Assembly: GCA_913776675.1 (NCBI GenBank) | Contig: CAJYRE010000357.1 | Span: 1 to 5,954, forward strand | Direction: 5' to 3' | Length of the DNA stretch: 5,954 nt | From: Rhizobiaceae bacterium | GTDB lineage: Bacteria; Pseudomonadota; Alphaproteobacteria; Rhizobiales; Rhizobiaceae | In this document: piece by piece, positions 1 through 5,169 of the stretch | How positions within the stretch are numbered: the stretch's first letter is position 1 | Layout: every line of letters begins with the position of its first letter | Notes under the pieces: model-generated | Databases searched by the model: none | What the model was told of the DNA's origin: nothing | The model's input: the letters and a program-made list of their open reading frames with translations, nothing else | Translations under genes and position numbers: made by a program

Positions 1-1
1 G

Positions 2-190
2 GATCCGGCCACCAACAAGGCGCAAGCCACCCGCTGGCTTGAAACGCGCATGACACAATCCGGCCTGCGCAACATCACTTTGACAATCTATGAGGACATG
101 CGCCACGAAACCCTGAACGAAATTGGCAAGGAAGCCGCCATCGCCGCGTTCATCACCTGGGCAAAACAAGCCATTGCGCACAATGCGTAG
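2..190 (+). CDS. Alpha/beta hydrolase (lysophospholipase/S33-like), C-terminal fragment
   Basis: An open frame enters from the left edge and ends at TAG (188-190), giving 62 residues. The segment YEDMRHETLNE (fragment residues 30-40) matches the catalytic-histidine region of lysophospholipase/monoglyceride-lipase-type alpha/beta hydrolases, where a His-Glu pair is followed by LNE; His35 would be the triad histidine. The first codons read DPATNK, and in this family the triad aspartate sits in a similar Asp-Pro motif, so residue 1 may be that aspartate (inference). The final helix (about 44-60) is the usual C-terminal cap against the core. Such enzymes are normally cytoplasmic esterases or lipases acting on ester-linked acyl chains; the substrate cannot be told from this piece. 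The nucleophile serine and all N-terminal parts lie outside the window. Confidence 0.82.
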   Translation, partial: DPATNKAQATRWLETRMTQSGLRNITLTIYEDMRHETLNEIGKEAAIAAFITWAKQAIAHNA

Positions 191-191
191 T

Positions 192-210
192 TCATTCCAC
201 CATGGAATGA
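192..210 (+). terminator. Short hairpin just after the hydrolase stop codon
   Basis: TCATTCCA (192-199), a three-base loop and TGGAATGA (203-210) form a perfect 8-bp stem starting two bases after the hydrolase stop. No T-run follows, so it is a weak candidate for an intrinsic terminator; it may instead protect the mRNA 3' end. Confidence 0.3.
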
Positions 211-270
211 TCCCATGCCAGAAAGTCACGTGCTGGCAGCGCATCCACACGCTATAAAGCATTGACCTGA

Positions 271-430
271 GAAAAGTGTGTAGCGGTTTTCCGTCCGAAA
301 ATGCTTACAGCGCCGTACGCCATATATGGCGCACAAAAGACGCTGTAACACTTTTAATCTGCTGCATAATTTTCTCCTTAAATCGATTCCGATTTAAGGA
401 ATTATGCAGTAGAAACAAAGAGTTTGAGCA
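271..430. repeat. Rhizobial-type mosaic palindromic intergenic repeat (copy 1)
   Basis: This non-coding stretch is built from stacked palindromes. It opens with GAAAAGTG (271-278), four bases, then GCGGTTTTC (283-291), a core repeated at 4010-4030. Next comes a nested palindrome: TTACAGCG (305-312) pairs with CGCTGTAA (341-348) around a perfect 14-base palindrome CGCCATATATGGCG (318-331). Then CTGCATAATT (362-371), a TTCT insertion (372-375) and CCTTAAATCG (376-385) pair with CGATTTAAGG (390-399) and AATTATGCAG (400-409), a 20-bp stem with a 4-base bulge and a 4-base loop. The tail AAACAAAGAGTTTGAGC (414-430) resembles the end of many rhizobial intergenic elements as I recall them. The design recalls RIME-type (rhizobial intergenic mosaic) elements, but identity with a named family is not proven. 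The edges are approximate. The element lies between the hydrolase and the transporter gene, so the transporter's promoter lies in or left of it; a TATAAA at 253-258 is the only -10-like hexamer I note, with no convincing -35. Confidence 0.7.
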
Positions 431-451
431 ACACAAGAAGAGTAAAGCCGC

Positions 452-1423
452 ATGTCCGCCCAATCTCGGCCCCAGCAGCACAGGTCCAGCCCCACACCGT
501 TTTTCTCCGGCGTCACGCTTGGTCTGGGGTTGATGGTGCTGTCGGTGCTGGTTACACCCTTGGTGGATGTCTTTTCCAAACTGGCCACGCAGACCATGCC
601 ATCGGTGCAAATCACGCTGGCGCGGTTTGTGTTTCAAATCCTGTTCATGCTGCCGGTGCTGGCTGTGCGCAACACATGGCCGCAAGCCTCATGGCGCAAC
701 ACCCGCCTGCATATGCTGCGCGGTGGTGTGCTGTGCCTATCCATGCTCTCCTTTGTCACCACCCTGCGCTACATGGCTGTGGCCGATGCCGTGGCGATTT
801 TCTTTGTTGAACCTATTCTTTTGACTCTGCTAAGCAGTTTTTTCCTGAACGAAACCATTGGCTGGCGGCGCTATAGCGCCTGTGGCGTGGGCTTTATCGG
901 GGCCATGCTGGTGGTGCAGCCCAGTTTTCAGGAAGTGGGAGTGGTCGCGTTTCTGCCGTTGATCACGGCCCTCTGCATTGCCATTTATGCCATTTTGACC
1001 CGCCTGCTGGTGCGCCATCAGGATCCTTTCGTGATTCAGGTCGAAACCGGTTTTTGGGCCACCATCGGCTCTTTAATCATCATCGGTCTGGGGCAGACGA
1101 TCGCGCCGGGAGAGGTCACAGTGGTCTGGCCAGATTTTTCCGGCTGGGTCTGGCTGATCAGCACCGGCTTTACAGCCGCAGTTGGCGGCATTCTGGGGGT
1201 TTATGCTTACCGCAACGCCCCGGCCTCAACGCTTGCCCCGTTGCAATATCTCGAAATTGTCACGGCCACCCTGTTTGGCTGGCTGGTGTTTGATGCCCTG
1301 CCCAATGCGCTGAAATGGGCGGGCATTGCCATCATCATCGGCTCCGGCCTCTACATCATCTGGCGGGAGCGCCGTCATGCCTCCAAGCCCATCTCCAACA
1401 ACAGCGAACCACCGCAGCCCTGA
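452..1423 (+). CDS. DMT-superfamily (EamA) inner-membrane transporter
   Basis: The 323-residue product has two tandem EamA halves (about residues 22-155 and 168-305) with roughly ten hydrophobic helices, the standard size and plan of ten-TM drug/metabolite transporters. The first half ends with the family signature around residues 111-140, where Ala-Asp-Ala, a Val-Glu-Pro, and an LNETIGWRR-type helix end can be seen; the second half carries the matching PAST-L-PLQYLE stretch (257-268) and the closing helix IIIGSGLYIIWRE (294-306). Members move small metabolites, often amino acids or other organic compounds, usually outward across the inner membrane. The substrate is unknown. The ATG at 452 is preceded by AAGAAGAG at about 436-442, a fair ribosome-binding site; the N-terminal 18 residues are polar and the last 17 form a hydrophilic cytoplasmic tail. 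The next gene starts 33 bases downstream in the same direction, so the two are probably co-transcribed and the exporter may handle a product or substrate of that enzyme (inference). Confidence 0.9.
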   Translation: MSAQSRPQQHRSSPTPFFSGVTLGLGLMVLSVLVTPLVDVFSKLATQTMPSVQITLARFVFQILFMLPVLAVRNTWPQASWRNTRLHMLRGGVLCLSMLSFVTTLRYMAVADAVAIFFVEPILLTLLSSFFLNETIGWRRYSACGVGFIGAMLVVQPSFQEVGVVAFLPLITALCIAIYAILTRLLVRHQDPFVIQVETGFWATIGSLIIIGLGQTIAPGEVTVVWPDFSGWVWLISTGFTAAVGGILGVYAYRNAPASTLAPLQYLEIVTATLFGWLVFDALPNALKWAGIAIIIGSGLYIIWRERRHASKPISNNSEPPQP

Positions 1424-1456
1424 CAGGCCAAAACGCATTTCAATAAAGGAAAGCTC

Positions 1457-3109
1457 ATGAAAAAGACCGGCGGACAATTGATTGTCGATTCCCTGAAAGC
1501 CAACGGCGTTAAGCGCGTGGCCTGTGTGCCCGGCGAGAGCTATCTGGCCGTGCTGGATGCGCTCTATGATAGCCAGATTGAAACCGTGGTCTGCCGTCAG
1601 GAAGGCGGAGCCGCCATGATGGCCGATTGCTGGGGCCGCCTGACCGGCGAGCCGGGCATCTGCATGGTCACCCGTGGCCCCGGTGCCACCAATGCCTCAG
1701 CGGGCCTGCACATTGCCAAGCAGGATTCGGTGCCGATGATCCTCTTCATTGGTCAGGTGCAGCGCGAAGCCCGCGAACGCGAGGCATTTCAGGAAGTGGA
1801 ATATCGCCGCGCCTTCACCGAATTTGCCAAATGGGTTGGCGAGATTGATGATGTGGCGCGCATTCCGGAATTTGTCAGCCGCGCCTTTGCCATTGCCACC
1901 TCTGGCCGCCCCGGCCCCGTGGTGTTGACCCTGCCGGAAGACGTGCTGGTGGAAGAGTGTGAGGCCCCCGCCGCCCGCCCCTACACACCCGTGGAAGCGC
2001 ATCCCGGCCCCAGCCAGATTGCCACCCTTGGCGACATGCTTGCCAAGGCAGAACGCCCGCTGGTTATTCTCGGCGGCACCCGCTGGGATGAAGCCTCCGT
2101 GAAGGCTTTTGAAGATTTCGCCGCGGAGTGGAAATTGCCCGTCGGTTGCTCCTTCCGCCGCCAGATGCTGTTTGATCACCTCCACCCCAATTATGCGGGC
2201 GATGTGGGCATTGGCATCAACCCCGCACTGGCGAAGGAGGTGAAAGAGGCAGACCTCATTCTGCTGCTGGGTGGTCGTTTTTCCGAAATGCCCTCTTCAT
2301 CTTACACGCTGATGGACATCCCCTATCCCAAGCAAAAGCTGGTGCATGTCTATCCCGACCCGTCAGAGCTTGGCCGGGTGTATCGTCCCGATCTGGCCAT
2401 TTGCGCCAGCCCCAAGGATTTTGTCGCAGCACTGGCCAGCCTCAAAGCTCCAGAGTCTCCAGCTTGGGCGGAGCGGACACAAGAGATGCATGCCCGCTAT
2501 CTGAACTGGTCCACGCCCCCCAAGACCGGCCCAGGCACGGTGCAGATGGGGCCCATCATGGAATGGATCGAAGCCAATACAGCGAAAAATGCCATTTTCA
2601 CCAATGGTGCGGGCAATTACGCCACATGGCTGCATCGCTTCCACCGCTTTCAGGGTTATAACACCCAAGCCGCCCCAACCTCCGGCTCCATGGGCTATGG
2701 CCTGCCCGCCGCAGTGGCTGCCAAGGCGCAGTTTCCAGAACGGGAAGTCATCTGCTTTGCTGGCGATGGCTGCTTTATGATGCACGGGCAGGAGTTCATC
2801 ACCGCCGTGCGCTACAATCTGCCGATCATCGTGCTTTTGATCAACAATGGCACCTATGGCACCATCCGTATGCATCAAGAGCGCGAATATCCCGGCCGCG
2901 TCAGCGCCACCGATCTGGTCAATCCCGATTTCAAAGCCTTTGCGCAGGCCTATGGTGGTCACGGGGAACTGGTGGAAAAAACCGAGGACTTCGCCGCCGC
3001 CTTTGAACGCGCCCGCGCATCCAACAAACCAGCCATCATTGAAATCAAGCTGGATGCAGAAGCCATTACGCCAACACGAACGCTGACTCAAATTCGTGAA
3101 AAAAGCTGA
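1457..3109 (+). CDS. Thiamine-diphosphate-dependent enzyme, acetolactate synthase-like
   Basis: A complete 550-residue protein with the three-domain plan of the acetolactate synthase/decarboxylase superfamily: N-terminal Pyr domain (about 1-170), central domain (about 185-330) and C-terminal PP domain (about 360-540). Glu49 in CRQEGGA is the cofactor-activating glutamate. GDG (436-438), 24 residues, then NN (463-464) is the textbook ThDP/Mg2+ motif. The enzyme should therefore split or join 2-oxo acids in the cytoplasm. True acetohydroxyacid synthases have a GMVxQW-type segment after NN and an RFDDR motif in the central domain; here they read GTYGTIRMHQE (465-475) and GGRFSEMPS (272-280), and no small regulatory subunit follows. 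It is therefore more likely a paralogue with another 2-oxo acid or aldehyde substrate; a generic acetolactate synthase label would be weak. AAAGGA (1445-1450), six bases before the ATG, is a good ribosome-binding site. The gene is 33 bases behind the EamA transporter and ends in tandem stops TGA TAA before a strong terminator. Confidence 0.9.
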   Translation: MKKTGGQLIVDSLKANGVKRVACVPGESYLAVLDALYDSQIETVVCRQEGGAAMMADCWGRLTGEPGICMVTRGPGATNASAGLHIAKQDSVPMILFIGQVQREAREREAFQEVEYRRAFTEFAKWVGEIDDVARIPEFVSRAFAIATSGRPGPVVLTLPEDVLVEECEAPAARPYTPVEAHPGPSQIATLGDMLAKAERPLVILGGTRWDEASVKAFEDFAAEWKLPVGCSFRRQMLFDHLHPNYAGDVGIGINPALAKEVKEADLILLLGGRFSEMPSSSYTLMDIPYPKQKLVHVYPDPSELGRVYRPDLAICASPKDFVAALASLKAPESPAWAERTQEMHARYLNWSTPPKTGPGTVQMGPIMEWIEANTAKNAIFTNGAGNYATWLHRFHRFQGYNTQAAPTSGSMGYGLPAAVAAKAQFPEREVICFAGDGCFMMHGQEFITAVRYNLPIIVLLINNGTYGTIRMHQEREYPGRVSATDLVNPDFKAFAQAYGGHGELVEKTEDFAAAFERARASNKPAIIEIKLDAEAITPTRTLTQIREKS

Positions 3110-3130
3110 TAAAGCATTCAAAAATCAACA

Positions 3131-3162
3131 AAAAAAGGCCGGGAGCAATCCCGTCCTTTTTT
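3131..3162. terminator. Bidirectional Rho-independent terminator between convergent genes
   Basis: AAAAAAGG (3131-3138) and CGGGA (3140-3144) pair with TCCCG (3149-3153) and CCTTTTTT (3155-3162), with one C/T mismatch and a four-base loop GCAA. The A-run and T-run flanking the GC core make it work in both directions. It lies 22 bases after the TPP-enzyme stop and 22 bases after the Rid-protein stop on the other strand, so one hairpin serves both transcripts. Confidence 0.92.
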
Positions 3163-3184
3163 GTAGGCAATCCGTGAAGGGCGA

Positions 3185-3526
3185 TTAAATCGCAGCCGTG
3201 ACGATAAATTCAACCTTGTAGTCTGGCGTAGCCAGAGCGGCTTGGCTGGTGGCGCGGGCTGGCGGGTTGGCCGGATCGATCCAGGCTTCCCAAACGGCGT
3301 TCATTTCCGCAAAAGTGGACATGTCGGAGAGGTAGATGATGGTCTGCAGGATCTTCGACTTGCTCGATCCAGCAGCGGCCAGCAGGCGGTCTACTTCCGC
3401 CAGAGCCGACTTGGACTGTTCAGTCACGCTCACGCCGTCGCCAACCTGACCGGCGAGGTAAACAGTGTTGCCGTGAACAACGGCAGCACTCATACGCTTG
3501 CCGGGCTCGATACGCTTGATGGACAT
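3185..3526 (-). CDS. Rid (YjgF/YER057c/UK114) family protein
   Basis: A complete 113-residue protein, slightly shorter than E. coli RidA (128). Rid proteins form trimers, and many hydrolyse reactive enamine/imine intermediates such as 2-aminoacrylate to the keto acid plus ammonia in the cytoplasm. The family hallmarks are visible: VYLAGQV (22-28), the amphipathic helix around ALAEVDRLLAAAG (41-53), the IIYLSDM strand (63-69), PPARAT (88-93) and the closing VEFIVTAAI strand (105-113). Arg91 aligns with the substrate-carboxylate-binding Arg105 of RidA and Glu106 with Glu120. The N-terminal segment reads RMSAAV (11-16) where RidA has its GPY/SQ segment with Tyr17, so it probably belongs to another Rid subfamily and imine-deaminase activity is likely but not assured. 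AGGAG (complement of 3534-3538), seven bases before the ATG, supports this start. It lies 72 bases downstream of the rhodanese-like gene, but a hairpin terminator lies between them. Confidence 0.92.
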   Translation of the reverse strand: MSIKRIEPGKRMSAAVVHGNTVYLAGQVGDGVSVTEQSKSALAEVDRLLAAAGSSKSKILQTIIYLSDMSTFAEMNAVWEAWIDPANPPARATSQAALATPDYKVEFIVTAAI

Positions 3527-3553
3527 GGAAAATCTCCTGAGGTTTCAAAACAC

Positions 3554-3581
3554 AAAAATGCTGCGGGTTTGGCCCGCAGCA
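3554..3581 (-). terminator. Rho-independent terminator after the DUF442 gene
   Basis: Read on the - strand, TGCTGCGGG pairs perfectly with CCCGCAGCA (9-bp GC-rich stem, positions 3559-3581, loop five bases) and is followed by TTTTT (3554-3558) and more T-rich sequence. It begins 17 bases after the stop of the TIGR01244-type gene and ends 15 bases before the ribosome-binding site of the Rid gene, so it should at least reduce read-through from the first into the second. Confidence 0.85.
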
Positions 3582-3598
3582 CGGTAAGAATGGGTGGT

Positions 3599-3934
3599 TT
3601 AGCGCTGGCGCAGGCTATGCTCGTAAGTCGCGGTAGAGCGCGCACCAGAGCGGCAATAGCCCAGCATCGGGCGCTCAAAATCTTCCAGCGCATCCACCAT
3701 GGCGGCCACAGCATCGGGTGTCACCCCCATGGGGCCAACGGGGATGTGCTTGATGGCAAGGCCAAGCTCTGCTGCGCGGGCAGCGATGGCCGCAAACTCC
3801 GGCTGGCCGGGCTCTTCACCGTCCGGGCGATGGCAAACGATGGACTTGAAGCCAAGCGCCTTGATGTCATCCAGATCAGAAACCTGAATCTGGCCGCTGA
3901 CCGAATATTCCTCGTTGATAGGTCTGATGTTCAT
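3599..3934 (-). CDS. TIGR01244/DUF442 family protein, rhodanese-like sulfurtransferase or phosphatase fold
   Basis: The protein has 111 residues from the preferred start (113 from the upstream ATG at 3940). It resembles the DUF442/TIGR01244 family, also found as the N-terminal domain of Blh-type proteins next to a metallo-beta-lactamase-fold sulfur dioxygenase. Visible marks, numbered from the longer start: a VSGQI strand (14-18), IKALGFKSIVCHRPDGEEPG (26-45), IPVGP (66-70), and the catalytic loop YCRSGARS (95-102) with Cys96. Cys to Arg101 is spaced CX4R, as in rhodaneses, instead of the CX5R of dual-specificity phosphatases, so sulfane-sulfur transfer is the better guess. The Met at 3934 is chosen because AGAGGA (complement of 3942-3947) lies seven bases upstream of it; for the ATG at 3940 the same site would be only one base away. 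A promoter candidate lies just upstream. No BigR-like regulator or sulfur dioxygenase is in view. Confidence 0.87.
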   Translation of the reverse strand: MNIRPINEEYSVSGQIQVSDLDDIKALGFKSIVCHRPDGEEPGQPEFAAIAARAAELGLAIKHIPVGPMGVTPDAVAAMVDALEDFERPMLGYCRSGARSTATYEHSLRQR

Positions 3935-3963
3935 CAGCATGTCCTCTCATCAATGTCACCAAA

Positions 3964-3992
3964 CATCTACGATGTGCCCGCCCATGCGTCAA
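3964..3992 (-). promoter_or_regulatory. Candidate sigma-70 promoter for the DUF442 gene
   Basis: On the - strand TTGACG (3987-3992) is followed after exactly 17 bases by TAGATG (3964-3969). The -35 matches consensus at five of six positions and the -10 at three, which is acceptable for alphaproteobacteria where the -35 dominates. Transcription would start near 3957, leaving a short leader containing the AGAGGA ribosome-binding site. It sits right beside the edge of the intergenic repeat. Confidence 0.5.
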
Positions 3993-3993
3993 C

Positions 3994-4098
3994 GTTAGAG
4001 TTTGTCAGGGAAAAGTGGAATGCGGTTTTCCCGAAAAGACAAACGAAAACAAGGGAATCGAAAAACTGTCTGGTTCAATCTGAACCTGACAGTTTTTC
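3994..4098. repeat. Rhizobial-type palindromic intergenic repeat (copy 2)
   Basis: The stretch holds GTTAGAG (3994-4000), then GGGAAAA (4008-4014) pairing with TTTTCCC (4026-4032), then a GACAAACGAAAACAA segment (4038-4052), and finally an 18-bp inverted repeat (4060-4098). The core GAAAAGTG-N4-GCGGTTTTC (4010-4030) is the same as in the element at 271-291. From memory this string of blocks occurs many times between genes in Agrobacterium and Rhizobium genomes; that is not checked here. The right end runs into the coding sequence of the DUF4432 gene. Edges are approximate. Confidence 0.7.
4060..4098 (-). terminator. Long palindrome acting as probable terminator of the DUF4432 gene
   Basis: Arms of 18 bases (4060-4077 and 4081-4098) pair with one T/T mismatch around the three-base loop ATC. 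Because each arm ends in GAAAAA/TTTTTC, the - strand transcript forms a GC-containing hairpin with a U-rich descending arm, as in an intrinsic terminator. The stop codon and the last seven codons of the - strand gene lie inside the palindrome, so translation would compete with hairpin formation. Confidence 0.6.
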
Positions 4099-4914
4099 AG
4101 AAAAGGAAAATGACAGGCCGTAATGGCGGCTCTCACCGGGAGCCAGCATGTCCAGTTCCCCCGCATCAGCCAGCTCGGAACGTCCCACCCAGCGGTGCGA
4201 GACCGGCTCAATGCCCAGCACATGGGCCGGAGCCTGCTGGTTTCTCCAGATTTGCAGATGCGGCAGGGTTGCCGTGTCAAAGCGCACAGTCAGGGTCAAG
4301 CCGCCAATCGCGGCCAGAGGGCCAAGCCGCATCTGCGCCCAGCCATCGGCACCTGCTGTTGCGGGCACACAAAACACGCCACCCGGCTCTGGGCCAAAGC
4401 GCCAGCCAAAACCACCGCCTTCCAGCATATCCCCTTCCAGCCGCACGGCATCATCAAACAGCTTGGCGGCAATGTTCATGTGATACATCAGCATGACCGG
4501 AAAAGCCGTCGATCCCGTGTTGGTCACGCGATCAGACAACGTTACAACACCCGTTTCAGCATCCAGACGCCAATGCCGGGTCAGGAGCGATTGACCACCA
4601 TCAGCATGGGTCACCGCAATTTCCGCCACACAGTCCTGATCGGTTTTCGAGATGATGTGGGCCGGATGGGAAGAGAAAGACCCGTGCAGCGGATAACGGC
4701 CAACACTCCCTGCGATGGGTTCGGGATGGCGAATATGATCTGGTCCGCAGGTGAACAGAAACCCTTCCAGCGAATGATCGATGCGCGGATCACCATCATC
4801 CGGAATAGCGCGTCCGGGAGACAAATCCACGCCCTTCACGATCAACCCGCGAATATCCAGCACCGAGCTTTCATCCAGCTCCACAATGGGTCCTTTTGCG
4901 GCGTGCAGTTTCAT
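4075..4914 (-). CDS. DUF4432 / aldose-1-epimerase-like family protein
   Basis: A complete 279-residue protein. It resembles the DUF4432 branch of the galactose-mutarotase-like superfamily, large beta-sandwich proteins that bind sugars and in characterised relatives interconvert anomers. Recognisable blocks in order: EGFLFTCGPDHIR (50-62), RYPLHGSFSSHPA (73-85) with His77, MLMYHMN (141-147) with His145, a TLPHLQIWRN strand (216-225), and LGIEP (233-237) with Glu236. In the superfamily such His and Glu residues line the sugar site, so His77, His145 and Glu236 are the candidate catalytic or binding residues (inference). No signal peptide is visible, so it should be cytoplasmic. The substrate is unknown and the neighbours give no sugar-pathway context. 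GGGAGGA (complement of 4921-4927), six bases before the ATG, fixes the start. The last seven residues, EKLSGSD, are encoded within a repeat palindrome. Confidence 0.82.
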   Translation of the reverse strand: MKLHAAKGPIVELDESSVLDIRGLIVKGVDLSPGRAIPDDGDPRIDHSLEGFLFTCGPDHIRHPEPIAGSVGRYPLHGSFSSHPAHIISKTDQDCVAEIAVTHADGGQSLLTRHWRLDAETGVVTLSDRVTNTGSTAFPVMLMYHMNIAAKLFDDAVRLEGDMLEGGGFGWRFGPEPGGVFCVPATAGADGWAQMRLGPLAAIGGLTLTVRFDTATLPHLQIWRNQQAPAHVLGIEPVSHRWVGRSELADAGELDMLAPGESRHYGLSFSFSEKLSGSD

Positions 4915-4976
4915 GATTCGTCCTCCCTCTTCACTTTTGCCAGCAATAGGCCAGAGCCGGTGCCGTTTCCAGCCTT

Positions 4977-5013
4977 AAAAATCTGTTTGAAACAGCGGCT
5001 TTAATAGATTTTT
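4977..5013. promoter_or_regulatory. Nested inverted repeats upstream of the DUF4432 gene
   Basis: In the divergent 255-base gap, CTGTTT (4983-4988), one base and AAACAG (4990-4995) form a perfect short palindrome; AAAAATCT (4977-4984) and AGATTTTT (5006-5013) form a second, overlapping inverted repeat. Either could be an operator. The position, 60-100 bases upstream of the DUF4432 start, fits the promoter zone, but no clear -35/-10 pair was found there. Confidence 0.25.
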
Positions 5014-5080
5014 CACCGCATTTGCATTTTTCCATATTCACGACAAAATTTGCCTATTTTACAACTGTGTTGGCATGAGC

Positions 5081-5103
5081 AAATCATCATGGCTTGATGA
5101 TTT
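5081..5103. promoter_or_regulatory. Perfect 9-bp inverted repeat upstream of the L,D-transpeptidase gene
   Basis: AAATCATCA (5081-5089) and TGATGATTT (5095-5103) are exact reverse complements around a five-base spacer. The site is 67 bases before the GTG start, where a regulator-binding site or a leader hairpin could act. TTGCAT (5022-5027) with AAAATT (5045-5050) at 17-base spacing is a weak promoter candidate just upstream of it. Confidence 0.3.
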
Positions 5104-5169
5104 CCCATGGCAGGAAAATGATGCGCCTCATCTCTCGTCAGCCTTACACTCAGTCGGAAAGACCATCCC

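Noticed and set aside
1..6. Window opens exactly with GGATCC (BamHI site)
   Set aside because: It may reflect a cloned restriction fragment, but another GGATCC lies at 1021-1026 region and nothing biological follows from it.
305..685. 126-codon - strand frame across repeat copy 1 and the start of the transporter
   Set aside because: It spans palindromic non-coding DNA and the antisense of the EamA gene; the frame is open by chance.
1424..1456. Possible riboswitch or leader before the ThDP enzyme
   Set aside because: The gap is only 33 bases and holds just a ribosome-binding site; there is no room for a TPP riboswitch or an attenuator.
2363..3121. 252-codon - strand frame opposite the TPP enzyme
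   Set aside because: It lies wholly within the antisense of a well-supported enzyme gene and runs into its terminator region; its composition is that of a reverse-strand shadow of GC-rich coding DNA.
3242..4123. Long + strand open frame (293 codons) opposite the Rid and DUF442 genes
   Set aside because: It is the antisense shadow of two recognisable - strand genes with good ribosome-binding sites, crosses a terminator, a promoter and a repeat, and has low-complexity composition with no family resemblance.
4123..5004. Long + strand open frame (293 codons) opposite the DUF4432 gene
   Set aside because: It mirrors the DUF4432 gene, whose frame carries conserved blocks; the + strand translation is rich in Arg, Gln and His with no recognisable motif.
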